The notes: generated by a model from the sequence alone, not told the origin. A stretch of 64,000 bases of DNA from Ectopseudomonas mendocina (GCF_008041835.1 NZ_VRYE01000087.1:1-64000); one strand, 5' to 3'; counted from the stretch's first letter, positions 9,040-18,115 are shown. Made by a program: numbers and translations.

Positions 9040-9366
9040 TCAGCGGCTGCGCTGTTGTTGATAACTGCCACTGCCCGGCTGACGCTCGATGATCAGCCCG
9101 CCCGGATATTCGATGCTCTGGCGGATGCCCCCACGGCTTTCGCTGGAATAGCTGCCATAACTGTTTTCCTGACGCACGCTGCCCTGCGGCAGACGCTGCC
9201 CACCGTAGAGATTGTGCTGCTGATAACTGGACGAGCCCGAGACGCTGCCACTGGCACCGGGGCTGACGTAGCTCTTGGGAATGACGCGAATGGTCTGCGG
9301 CTGATCGGCGAACGCAGCGCTGACGAACGCCGTCGCCAGGATCAATACGAGGGAACGAATGAACAT
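9040..9366 (-). CDS. small secreted hypothetical protein
   Basis: A 108-residue protein with a clear signal peptide (MFIRSLVLILATAFVSAAFA, cut likely after SAAFA). The mature part is rich in Ser, Gly, Gln and Tyr and low in hydrophobic residues, so it looks disordered and periplasmic. I do not recognise a family. The ATG at 9366 follows GGGAG at good spacing; a TTG two codons upstream is also open. It is convergent with the cyclase gene, only four bases from its stop. Confidence 0.7.
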   Translation of the reverse strand: MFIRSLVLILATAFVSAAFADQPQTIRVIPKSYVSPGASGSVSGSSSYQQHNLYGGQRLPQGSVRQENSYGSYSSESRGGIRQSIEYPGGLIIERQPGSGSYQQQRSR

Positions 9367-9473
9367 GAGCAACTCCCATCTGAGTCAGGGCCAGACGTCA
9401 CGCGCCTGAGCCGAAAATCATCATCACACCGGCTTTGACAGAAACGCGAGGGAATTTTCAGCGCTGATACGAC

Positions 9474-9499
9474 AAAGGGTCAGCCGAAGCTGACCCTTT
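9474..9499 (-). terminator. intrinsic terminator, probably of the ancestral tRNA-Thr
   Basis: AAAGGGTCAGC, a CGAA loop, and GCTGACCCTTT form a perfect 11-bp stem with A/T ends usable on both strands. It lies eight bases beyond the truncated tRNA 3' end on the minus strand. That is where a terminator of the tRNA gene would have been before element insertion. Confidence 0.65.
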
Positions 9500-9507
9500 G
9501 CTGGAAA

Positions 9508-9529
9508 TGGTGCGGGGACAGGAGTCGAA
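9508..9529 (-). repeat. candidate attR: diverged 3' end of a tRNA
   Basis: On the minus strand this reads TTCGACTCC...GCACCA. It aligns to the last 23 bases of the tRNA-Thr at 25558-25580 with three substitutions and one deleted base. No tRNA body precedes it, and a terminator follows it. This fits the displaced host 3' end left after integration. The mismatches could be later drift, or it could derive from another tRNA. Confidence 0.5.
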
Positions 9530-9581
9530 GATATAGCCTACAGATCAATAAAACCGGTCGATCAGCCAGAGCAAGCAAAGA

Positions 9582-9595
9582 GACATACCCCTAAA
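9582..9595 (+). repeat. candidate integrase arm-type site, left end
   Basis: GACATACCCCTAAA is identical to 25424-25437, located 25 bases upstream of the integrase start. It lies 52 bases inside the left candidate att site. Related TACCCC motifs are near both copies. Confidence 0.5.
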
Positions 9596-9685
9596 ACTGA
9601 AAGTACCCTGCCTGTAGGGTCACGGCAGGCACTCAGGTACGAGGGCCCTAGCTGGCAACATGTAAACCGACGAACGGTCATGGGT

Positions 9686-12600
9686 TCTGGCTGCTGCACG
9701 CCCACGAGGGGCGTGACCCTGTTCGTCAACGCCGCTCTTGTACAAGTACCAGTTTCAATCCGCACGCCCGCGAGGGGCGTGACTCCTTGCGTGCTGCAAT
9801 CGCCTGGTCTATTGAGCTGTTTCAATCCGCACGCCCGCGAGGGGCGTGACCAGCAGGCGGCCACCCTCAAGGCGATAGCCATTGTTTCAATCCGCACGCC
9901 CGCGAGGGGCGTGACTTGGTTGGGATTAGCATTGCGCGCCTCACACAATAGTTTCAATCCGCACGCCCGCGAGGGGCGTGACATGGATAGCCAGGCACTG
10001 ATCAAACAACTACGCGCAGTTTCAATCCGCACGCCCGCGAGGGGCGTGACGCTGCAGCTGAATGCGCCGGCCGATCCAGCGAACGTGTTTCAATCCGCAC
10101 GCCCGCGAGGGGCGTGACGAAAGTTTCGTCACCGATCTGCGCGAGGCGATGAAGTTTCAATCCGCACGCCCGCGAGGGGCGTGACGTGTGGCTTGAAGGT
10201 CCGCACAAGCATATTGCGGCGTTTCAATCCGCACGCCCGCGAGGGGCGTGACCAGCCGCCCAGCGCTGGGCCTCGGCCTTGGTGTCGTTTCAATCCGCAC
10301 GCCCGCGAGGGGCGTGACCTGCGCTCGCGCTGTTGCCTGCGCGCATGTCCGAGTTTCAATCCGCACGCCCGCGAGGGGCGTGACGCTTGATATGCTGCGC
10401 AGTCGGCCGCCCCTTGTTGTTTCAATCCGCACGCCCGCGAGGGGCGTGACTCTGGGCGCCCGCTAAACTCCAGCGGCGGAATAATGTTTCAATCCGCACG
10501 CCCGCGAGGGGCGTGACGCGAACGCCCCCGCTTGCCTGCAATCATTGGCGATGTTTCAATCCGCACGCCCGCGAGGGGCGTGACGATAGCCAGGCACTGA
10601 TCAAACAACTACGCGCAGTTTCAATCCGCACGCCCGCGAGGGGCGTGACTCCATGCAATTACGTTTGTGCAATTGCCGTAAGTTTCAATCCGCACGCCCG
10701 CGAGGGGCGTGACCCAGGCAGATGCGCGTCGCGTCGCGGTAGAAATAGTTTCAATCCGCACGCCCGCGAGGGGCGTGACGAAATCCCCGATCTGGAAACG
10801 GGGGAGGTCGAGCGCGTTTCAATCCGCACGCCCGCGAGGGGCGTGACATTTGGACTGGGCGGCGATTGCGCTGTGGTGCATGGCGTTTCAATCCGCACGC
10901 CCGCGAGGGGCGTGACGACCATCTGGAGAATCGCCGCCACCCAATGACGCCGTTTCAATCCGCACGCCCGCGAGGGGCGTGACCCGTGCCGGCTGCCGTA
11001 CCGTCCGCCCGTGTTGGTGTTTCAATCCGCACGCCCGCGAGGGGCGTGACCGTCCTTTGCCTCGCCTGTGTACTGGTCAGAGTTGTTTCAATCCGCACGC
11101 CCGCGAGGGGCGTGACGTGTTCTCGACCTTTCTCAGGGTGGTGCCGCGCTGTTTCAATCCGCACGCCCGCGAGGGGCGTGACCCTGGGCGATGTTTTCGG
11201 GCGTGGCGTCGCCGTTGTTTCAATCCGCACGCCCGCGAGGGGCGTGACCGACTCGCAGCCCGAGGGTGGCTCGCAGCCTGCCGTTTCAATCCGCACGCCC
11301 GCGAGGGGCGTGACGCTACTCTCCGCCATCAACGGCGGCCCCCGCGTTCGTTTCAATCCGCACGCCCGCGAGGGGCGTGACGCTAGATGGAGTCCGCTGC
11401 TTTCACGATATGAGCGCTGTTTCAATCCGCACGCCCGCGAGGGGCGTGACGTGCGAATGCAGTGCCTGACGCGATGGTCAGGAAGTTTCAATCCGCACGC
11501 CCGCGAGGGGCGTGACCCTGCGACACCAAAACAACCCGCGTCGTGTTCCCGTTTCAATCCGCACGCCCGCGAGGGGCGTGACGCCATCCATAGAGACGGC
11601 GACGTCACCGTCGCAACGTTTCAATCCGCACGCCCGCGAGGGGCGTGACCGACCAGTGCTGTTAGGTTGTTGCCTACGCGAACGTTTCAATCCGCACGCC
11701 CGCGAGGGGCGTGACGCTAGATGTTGATTGGCTAGACTTGCCTAGCTGCTGTTTCAATCCGCACGCCCGCGAGGGGCGTGACACTCTGGCGGAACTAGGC
11801 CGGCTGGGATCTCTTGGCCGTTTCAATCCGCACGCCCGCGAGGGGCGTGACAAGCTCAGCAGCACCCAAGAGCGCGGCCATGATGGCGTTTCAATCCGCA
11901 CGCCCGCGAGGGGCGTGACATGACCTCACACTTAAACCCCGTCCGCTTATACGCGTTTCAATCCGCACGCCCGCGAGGGGCGTGACGCCGCGCTCTGCTG
12001 GGTTTACGGATGCGATACCGTTTCAATCCGCACGCCCGCGAGGGGCGTGACATGCGTCAGCGTACTGAATTACCGCCCTTGCGCTGTTTCAATCCGCACG
12101 CCCGCGAGGGGCGTGACGCGAATATGCCCCAGAGATTGACGTTAATGGTGCGTTTCAATCCGCACGCCCGCGAGGGGCGTGACGTGTTTACTCCGTATAA
12201 CCCGACTAGGCAGGTGTTGTTTCAATCCGCACGCCCGCGAGGGGCGTGACGTCAGCCATTGACGCGCAATCTCACGATCAAACACGTTTCAATCCGCACG
12301 CCCGCGAGGGGCGTGACTTATTCACCCGGCAATTGCAGATGGGCAACCAAGCGTTTCAATCCGCACGCCCGCGAGGGGCGTGACAGCTGCGCCCGAAGTT
12401 CGAGTTGCCGCGCGGCACGTTTCAATCCGCACGCCCGCGAGGGGCGTGACCCGCCGAGGAAGCGGCCAAGAAACTGGTGAACGCCGAGTTTCAATCCGCA
12501 CGCCCGCGAGGGGCGTGACATTACGGCGACACGGGGCGGTACTGAGAATATATTGTTTCAATCCGCACGCCCGCGAGGGGCGTGACGCCCAGGTAGGCAG

Positions 12601-13250
12601 GTGCGTACTTGGCGCGGATGTTTCAATCCGCACGCCCGCGAGGGGCGTGACCGCTAACCCTGCAGACTTTGGCCAGGGTGGCGGTGTTTCAATCCGCACG
12701 CCCGCGAGGGGCGTGACCGTCGCCGCGAGAATCGCGGCCTGTTCAGCCATACTGTTTCAATCCGCACGCCCGCGAGGGGCGTGACAAGTCCCATGCCAGT
12801 TAGTTGTGAGGTTATCTCGGGTTTCAATCCGCACGCCCGCGAGGGGCGTGACGCCTGCTTCGCCACCTTGTGCGAATGCTTGCAGCAGTTTCAATCCGCA
12901 CGCCCGCGAGGGGCGTGACATCGCATCGTTGATTGGCTTGATCTCTCGATCAAAGTTTCAATCCGCACGCCCGCGAGGGGCGTGACCCTCCAGCTTTCGC
13001 ATAGTCTCGCCGTAGACGATGTTTCAATCCGCACGCCCGCGAGGGGCGTGACGGCCCTGCTGATCGCCGTCACGCCTGCCGCCGAGTTTCAATCCGCACG
13101 CCCGCGAGGGGCGTGACTGCTGCGCAATCTTTGCACATATATCACCTCTAGCAGTTTCAATCCGCACGCCCGCGAGGGGCGTGACCTTATCGACGCGGGC
13201 GCGGCCAATGTCGGTACCGTTTCAATCCGCACGCCCGCGAGGGGCGTGAC
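9686..13250 (-). CRISPR. type I-C CRISPR array, 54 repeats and 53 spacers
   Basis: Repeats are 32 bp. In the transcribed (minus) direction each begins GTCACGCCCCTCG and ends GCGGATTGAAAC, the form typical of type I-C. CACGCCC and GGGCGTG make a 7-bp stem, leaving an 11-nt 5' handle. I count 53 intact repeats (9752-9783 through 13219-13250, apparently identical) plus one degenerate copy at 9686-9717, where the half nearest the spacers is eroded. Spacers are 32-37 bp. The degenerate end is distal, so the leader is at 13251 beside cas2 and the newest spacers have the highest coordinates. Open frames across the array are artefacts of the repeat. Confidence 0.98.
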
Positions 13251-13429
13251 CCCCCACTTATAACTCACTGATCTGCCCAGTGAAAATTCTTAATTTATGC
13301 GAACCTGCAAGTTAAGACACATTAGCCAGATTGCTTGAGAACAGTACCAACGCACAAAATCAGAACATCCGTATTTTTAAAGAGCGTGCGAACCTGCCGG
13401 GGTTTTGTCGGCTGCTTGGGGTTCGCAAT
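13251..13429 (-). promoter_or_regulatory. CRISPR leader
   Basis: This 179-bp, relatively AT-rich stretch separates cas2 from the first repeat, the usual place of the leader that drives pre-crRNA transcription and guides spacer insertion. On the minus strand it contains CTCTTTAAAAATAC (13371-13384), a likely promoter segment. GCAGGTTCGCA occurs twice, at 13387-13397 and 13298-13308, 89 bases apart. These direct repeats may be integration or bending-factor signals; that role is inferred. Confidence 0.75.
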
Positions 13430-13717
13430 TCAGAGAATCAGCGGGCCATTCAGGTCGAGTACGGGTTTGGCGCCGACGTGTTCGACACGGCGCTGCCAGT
13501 TACTGCCGAGAAAGTAGAAGCGCAGGCTGTCGACGTCCGGGTCAATCAGGTCGCACAGCCGGCTCTTGAGCATGGCCCATTGCGCCGGATCGACTTCGAT
13601 CTCGAACACCGAGTACTGGGCGCGCTGGCCGTAGTCGAGGCAGGCGCGGGCGACGCGGCGCAGGCGGCGGGCGCCGTCGCCTTCGGTGCTTACGTCATAA
13701 CTCACCAGAACCATCAT
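13430..13717 (-). CDS. cas2: CRISPR-associated endonuclease Cas2, type I-C
   Basis: A 95-residue Cas2 that pairs with Cas1 to insert spacers. The opening MMVLVSYDVST carries the conserved aspartate (residue 8) at the end of the first strand, and the ferredoxin-like core RRLRRVARACLDYGQRAQYSVFE is typical. Length is normal for the family. It is the last cas gene, starting 10 bases after cas1, and lies next to the leader. Confidence 0.97.
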   Translation of the reverse strand: MMVLVSYDVSTEGDGARRLRRVARACLDYGQRAQYSVFEIEVDPAQWAMLKSRLCDLIDPDVDSLRFYFLGSNWQRRVEHVGAKPVLDLNGPLIL

Positions 13718-13726
13718 GGGCGTGGC

Positions 13727-14767
13727 TCACTTCCAGATGAAGGGTGGGTAGGCATCCAAGTCGCCGCGCAGGTGGCGGGCCAGCAGTTGTGCCTGGATGA
13801 ACATGAACAGGCCGAGCGGTGCCAACTCCTCCAGAAAGCCATGGCGCAGCTCTTCGCGCTTGCGCTCCTGATAGGCCGTCAGCACGGTCTTGCGTGCCTC
13901 ATCGCGCAGCAGCACGGCACCGTTATCCATGGTCTGGAAATCATGGACGGTCAGTTGCTTGCGATTGAGCAATGACAGCGCCAGCCGGTCGGCCAGTACC
14001 GGGCGGAATTCCTCGACCAGGTCCAGCGCCAGACTCGGTCGCCCCGGCCGGTCGCGGTGCAGATAGCCGACAGCCGGGTCGAGGCCGACGGTTTCCAGCG
14101 CCGAGCGGCAATCGTGGGTCAGCAGCGTATAGAGGAACGAGAGCAGGGCATTCACCGCATCCAGCGGTGGCCGGCGGCTGCGACCGGCAAAGCGCAGGGC
14201 GGTATCCGGCACGCGGATCAGGTGGTCGAACACGCCGAAGTAGGCCTGCGCGGCCTCGCCTTCCAAACCGCGCAGCACATCCACGTCCTGCTCCAGCAAC
14301 AGGCGGTCGGCGATGCGTGCCAGCCGCTTGTGGACGATTTCCAGCGCCGTGCGCGCCTCCTGCGCCAGCTTGTCGCCATGATCGCGCAGGGCACGCCCGA
14401 TCACTGCGCGCTGGTTGTACACCTTGCCGACCAGCAGATTGGCGACGATGGCGGCACAGCCGGCCGGATTGTCGCTGCGCCGGTACTGCTCGCGGCGCAG
14501 CAGCACGTTGCCGGATACCGGCCCTTCAACGCGGGCGAGGAACTTGCCATTGGCCGTCAGGTAGCTGATGCAGATGCCCTGCTCGGCGCAGTAGCCCAGC
14601 AGGGGTGGCGACACCAGCGCCCGGCCGATGCAGACCAGGCTTTCCAGCATGTGTACCGGAATCCGCCCACGAATTTCACCGTCGATTTCCATGACGATGT
14701 TTGCGCCATCCTTGCGCAGCCAGGCACCTTCCGAGGTGACGTACAGGGTGTTGAGTTGCCGGCGCAT
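13727..14767 (-). CDS. cas1: CRISPR-associated endonuclease/integrase Cas1, type I-C
   Basis: A 346-residue Cas1, the integrase that joins prespacers to the leader-proximal repeat. Expected metal ligands are present: Glu169 in RGLEGEAAQAYF, His237 in GYLHRDRPGRPSLALDL, with Asp249 and Glu252 following. The length matches type I-C members. It begins four bases after cas4 and is followed by cas2, so the three adaptation genes are translationally linked. Confidence 0.97.
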   Translation of the reverse strand: MRRQLNTLYVTSEGAWLRKDGANIVMEIDGEIRGRIPVHMLESLVCIGRALVSPPLLGYCAEQGICISYLTANGKFLARVEGPVSGNVLLRREQYRRSDNPAGCAAIVANLLVGKVYNQRAVIGRALRDHGDKLAQEARTALEIVHKRLARIADRLLLEQDVDVLRGLEGEAAQAYFGVFDHLIRVPDTALRFAGRSRRPPLDAVNALLSFLYTLLTHDCRSALETVGLDPAVGYLHRDRPGRPSLALDLVEEFRPVLADRLALSLLNRKQLTVHDFQTMDNGAVLLRDEARKTVLTAYQERKREELRHGFLEELAPLGLFMFIQAQLLARHLRGDLDAYPPFIWK

Positions 14768-14770
14768 AGC

Positions 14771-15385
14771 TCAATCCTTGATCTGTTGCCGCAGCCACTG
14801 GCCGACGGATTGCGGGCGGCCCAGCAGGCGCGGCTGGCACAGCTCGATCAGCGAGCAGGCATCGCAGCGTTTGGGCTGGTATTGCGCCAGAGGTGTGTGC
14901 TGCCCGTGCAGCAGGCTGCGGGTCGCGCTGATGGTGTCGAGGGTCAGGCTGCGCAGGGTGGCATCGAAGGCCACCGCCTTGCGCCGGCGGGTTTCGCCGT
15001 AGAACAGCGCGCCCTCGGGCACCGGCCGCGCCAGCATGGCTTCCAGACACAGGGCCTGGGCACACAGCTGGACTTCATCGGCGCGGTGCGCCTTCGGCCG
15101 GCCGCGCTTGTACTCGACCGGGAAGGGCTGTTCGTCGAGGAACTCGACCACATCGGCAATGCCGCTGATGCCCAGCGCGGGGCTGGCCAGCGGCATGGCG
15201 GTGACGGTGCGCACCCCATGGCGCTGCTCGGTCTGCGGCTGATCGGCACGCTGGTGCAGCAGGCGGCCTTCGGCGGTCTGCCGGTTCTCCGCCCACTGCT
15301 GTTCGACGTGGATCAGCGCGCACTGACGCGGGCAGTACAGGTAGTGCTGGAGGGCGGACAGCGGGATCAGGTCATCATCTTCCAT
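14771..15385 (-). CDS. cas4: CRISPR-associated exonuclease Cas4, type I-C
   Basis: A 204-residue RecB-like nuclease with an iron-sulfur cluster. Cys18 in YCPRQC and the C-terminal CDACSLIELC (Cys174, Cys177, Cys183) supply cluster ligands. Asp78 in GIAD and Glu91-x-Lys93 in VEYKRG form the nuclease core. In type I-C systems Cas4 processes prespacers and selects PAM-bearing ends and orientation together with Cas1-Cas2. It starts 13 bases after cas7. Confidence 0.96.
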   Translation of the reverse strand: MEDDDLIPLSALQHYLYCPRQCALIHVEQQWAENRQTAEGRLLHQRADQPQTEQRHGVRTVTAMPLASPALGISGIADVVEFLDEQPFPVEYKRGRPKAHRADEVQLCAQALCLEAMLARPVPEGALFYGETRRRKAVAFDATLRSLTLDTISATRSLLHGQHTPLAQYQPKRCDACSLIELCQPRLLGRPQSVGQWLRQQIKD

Positions 15386-15398
15386 GTCCGCCTCCGCC

Positions 15399-16283
15399 TT
15401 ACAGGACTTCCTCGATCATGACGCCAGCCGGCAGCCCCACGTAGTCGATGCTGACCTGATAGTCGGCAAAGCTGCGGGCCGGGGTATCGGCTTCGCCAGC
15501 CGTACGCTCCACCTTGACCAGCTCGAACAGCTTGTGCGCCGGTGCATTGCCCATCGGGTGCTCATGCTTGAACACAATCAGCTTGCGCGCGGCCATCTCG
15601 CCACGCGCGGCCGAGCGGTCGTGCTCGAACATGTTGCCAAGCGCCCGCCAGAGCAGTTCGAGGTCGTCCTCGGAAAAGCCGGTGCGCTCGGCCAGCTTGG
15701 CGGAGATGAAGCCGTGGGCGCGGTACAGGCCATAGGGAATGATGTGCTTGCGGCCCATAGTGCGTTCCTTTTCGAGATCCTTCTCGTTGGTCACGGCCAT
15801 GCGGGTGATCGACACTTCCAGCGGGATGACCGGATCAATCGAGCTGGCAAATGCCAGCTGGATCGGCCCGCGTACCTGCCCGGCGTTGACCTCGGTGGTC
15901 ATCACCGCGCCGAAGGCGCGCACATCGAAGAAATTGGTACACATCCAGCGCGTCAACTCGTGGGCCTTCGCCTCATCCTTCGGCAGCTTCTTGGCCTCCG
16001 GCTCGATGTCGAGCGCGGCATAGGCCTGCTTATGCTGGTTGTTCAGCACCGACTTTTCCTGCATGTAGATGACATAGCCCGGCTCGGGCTTGCCCTCGGC
16101 ATCGGACTTTTCCAGCGCCACATAGTTGCGGATCTTGCGCTTGAGGCAGACATCGGTGACCAGCCCCTGGTTGGTTTCCGGGTCGAGGCGCGGCAGGTTG
16201 CCGGCGTCCGGGTCGCCGTTCGGGTTGCCGTTGGTGACATCGAACAGATAGACGAACTCGTAACGGTTGGCGATGGCGCTCAT
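15399..16283 (-). CDS. cas7: Cascade backbone subunit Cas7 (Csd2), type I-C
   Basis: A 294-residue Cas7 of the Csd2 family, which coats the crRNA spacer in the type I-C Cascade complex. The N-terminal YEFVYLFDVTNGNPNGDPDAG is the family signature of the RRM-like core. GRKHIIPYGLYRAHGFIS, around residue 190, is also characteristic. Its ATG overlaps the cas8c stop in an ATGA arrangement, so translation is coupled. Confidence 0.97.
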   Translation of the reverse strand: MSAIANRYEFVYLFDVTNGNPNGDPDAGNLPRLDPETNQGLVTDVCLKRKIRNYVALEKSDAEGKPEPGYVIYMQEKSVLNNQHKQAYAALDIEPEAKKLPKDEAKAHELTRWMCTNFFDVRAFGAVMTTEVNAGQVRGPIQLAFASSIDPVIPLEVSITRMAVTNEKDLEKERTMGRKHIIPYGLYRAHGFISAKLAERTGFSEDDLELLWRALGNMFEHDRSAARGEMAARKLIVFKHEHPMGNAPAHKLFELVKVERTAGEADTPARSFADYQVSIDYVGLPAGVMIEEVL

Positions 16284-16693
16284 TCCTGTGCTCCTTGCTC
16301 GGTAGATTCGGTGGTGTCGGCGTCTTCGTCCTTGCTGTGAGCGAAGCGCGCCTGGGACTGGTGGTAATAGCCAATGGCAAAGCGGCCCTGATCTTCCAGC
16401 TTCAGGCTGCGCGGGAACTGCGGCGGCAGGCCGTCGATGATCTCGCTGATCTCCTTCTCCAGCGTGACCGCCAGCCCGCCTTTCTCCTTGCGCAGCTTGG
16501 CCAGATGGTTCTGCGTATTGCGCAGCAGCATCGGGAATACCGTGGCCGGCGTAGCCGAGGCTGCACCGTAATAGCGGTCGCGGATGGTGGCGTTGACCTG
16601 CTTGCCCAGCGCGCCACGCTGGGCGCTTTCCAGTACCGCGAACAGCCGGCCCAGCCGGTAGCCGGGGTTGCTGGCTTCCTTGTCGAGACTCAT
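16280..16693 (-). CDS. cas11c: small subunit Cas11c from an internal start in cas8c
   Basis: Type I-C systems are known to make a small Cascade subunit from an internal start in cas8c. Here an in-frame ATG at 16693 (MSLDKEASNPGYRLGRLF) follows GAGGAGAT with four bases between, a strong ribosome-binding site deep inside a coding region. The product would be 137 residues, helical in character, ending with the Cas8c C-terminus. The internal Shine-Dalgarno is direct evidence; production of the protein is inferred from the family. Confidence 0.8.
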   Translation of the reverse strand: MSLDKEASNPGYRLGRLFAVLESAQRGALGKQVNATIRDRYYGAASATPATVFPMLLRNTQNHLAKLRKEKGGLAVTLEKEISEIIDGLPPQFPRSLKLEDQGRFAIGYYHQSQARFAHSKDEDADTTESTEQGAQE

Positions 16694-18115
16694 GGGGATC
16701 TCCTCGTTGATACCTTTGACGCCCAGGCGCAGATCACGCGCCAAAACGGCCTTGCACAATGCGACCCGCACGCCGGAAATATCGCCGTCGGCACGCAGGC
16801 GCATGATGATCTGGTTAAGCAGGCTGCGCGGGTAGCGGCTGCCGGTCAGGATGGCGCGGGTCAGTTCGCCCGCCAGTTGTGGGGGCACGTCTTCGGACTT
16901 GCTCTTACCATCGCGGCTTGGCGCGCTAGCCAGCAGCAAGCGCCACAGAGCCGGCGCGGCCTTCCAGGGCTGAGGCTGCAGCGCCAGATCCTGAAAGTGC
17001 TCGCCCAGCCGACGGGCGAAGCTGTGTAGGCTGCCGGTTTCCCAGAAACGGATCGACAGACGCGAAGCATTGGGGGCCAGCCCCAGCACATACAGCCGGG
17101 TATCGTCCTCCAACTCCGGGTTCAGCTCACGCAGCGCGCGCCCGCAGGCAACAGCATCCAGTGCCTGACGCAGGCGCTCGGTTTCGGAGGCGTCATCGGC
17201 TGGCGGATCGAGCATTTCCCACAACAGGGTTTCAGCCGCGTCCGCCTGGGCCGTACTGGCTGCCTCGGCCCAGAACACCACGCTGGCATCGCCGATCTGC
17301 AGGCGCTGGTGGTTGCTGTCGTCGCGGCGCAGCAGGTGATTGAGCACCGTGGTGTAGGCAAAGGCGGCCTGCTCAGACACCGGAGCGTTGTCGCCCTGGC
17401 TCTTGCCATAGGAGCTGAAGGACTCCAGGTTGAAGGAGACGATGGAGGCTCCCGAGCTTTGCGCGCCGTTCACGCCCTTGATCGCCGGATGCAGCCGCGC
17501 CAGCGGTTGACGCTGCCCGGTGACCAGACACATGCCCTCCTTGCTGTCGGCCCCGGCCTGCAGGCGGCTCCAGATTGCCTGGGCCGCTGGCGTGTCGTGC
17601 AGGTACTGCAACTGGCCATCGAGACGGAACACCAGATTGCTGTCGAGCATCTCGGCATTGAACAGCGGCGGCTGGAACTGCTCGGGTGTCCACTGGGCGA
17701 GAAACTTCAGCAGAGCCTGAAGACAGGGATCTGTCACTTCGGCCAGCAGCTTCTGGTGATGCGCCTTGAAGGCCGCATGCTCGCCAGCCCTGACCTCGAC
17801 CGGCGACTTGCCGCTGGCCTTGTCTTCCTTGCTCAACTTGGCATCAGCGACACCTAGGACGTAGCTGGTCTTGTCCCAGAAGGTGAACGGTTTCGGGGTG
17901 ATGCCCGGCCGCTTGAAGGAGGCCGGCACCGGCATCCTGCGGGCAAAAGATTTCTTGCCACCCTGTTCGCGGAGATCGACCACATCGACCAGTTGTCCCT
18001 CTGCAGACAGCACCAGCGCGTAACTGATGCCCTCCTGGCTGTAACCCGGCAGCGCGATACCGACATCCTGCGTCAGCAACCGCTGGTAATAGTCATTGAG
18101 CGCCTGCAGGATCAT
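16280..18115 (-). CDS. cas8c: Cascade large subunit Cas8c (Csd1), type I-C
   Basis: A 611-residue Csd1/Cas8c, the large subunit that recognises the PAM and opens target DNA. The N-terminus MILQALNDYYQRLL and the glycine- and proline-rich segments through the middle are typical of the family, and the length is normal. The last 137 codons contain a second translation start for Cas11c, annotated separately. It overlaps cas5c by four bases upstream and cas7 by four bases downstream. Confidence 0.97.
   Translation of the reverse strand: MILQALNDYYQRLLTQDVGIALPGYSQEGISYALVLSAEGQLVDVVDLREQGGKKSFARRMPVPASFKRPGITPKPFTFWDKTSYVLGVADAKLSKEDKASGKSPVEVRAGEHAAFKAHHQKLLAEVTDPCLQALLKFLAQWTPEQFQPPLFNAEMLDSNLVFRLDGQLQYLHDTPAAQAIWSRLQAGADSKEGMCLVTGQRQPLARLHPAIKGVNGAQSSGASIVSFNLESFSSYGKSQGDNAPVSEQAAFAYTTVLNHLLRRDDSNHQRLQIGDASVVFWAEAASTAQADAAETLLWEMLDPPADDASETERLRQALDAVACGRALRELNPELEDDTRLYVLGLAPNASRLSIRFWETGSLHSFARRLGEHFQDLALQPQPWKAAPALWRLLLASAPSRDGKSKSEDVPPQLAGELTRAILTGSRYPRSLLNQIIMRLRADGDISGVRVALCKAVLARDLRLGVKGINEEIPMSLDKEASNPGYRLGRLFAVLESAQRGALGKQVNATIRDRYYGAASATPATVFPMLLRNTQNHLAKLRKEKGGLAVTLEKEISEIIDGLPPQFPRSLKLEDQGRFAIGYYHQSQARFAHSKDEDADTTESTEQGAQE

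Noticed and set aside
9562..13073. Many open frames on both strands across the array, all containing the same repeated peptide
   Set aside because: They arise because the 32-bp repeat lacks stops in several frames. The repeated peptide is the repeat itself, not a protein domain.
9686..13250. Possible self-targeting spacers against genes in this window
   Set aside because: I compared spacers with the surrounding genes by eye and saw no match. A full search of the genome is needed, so I make no claim.
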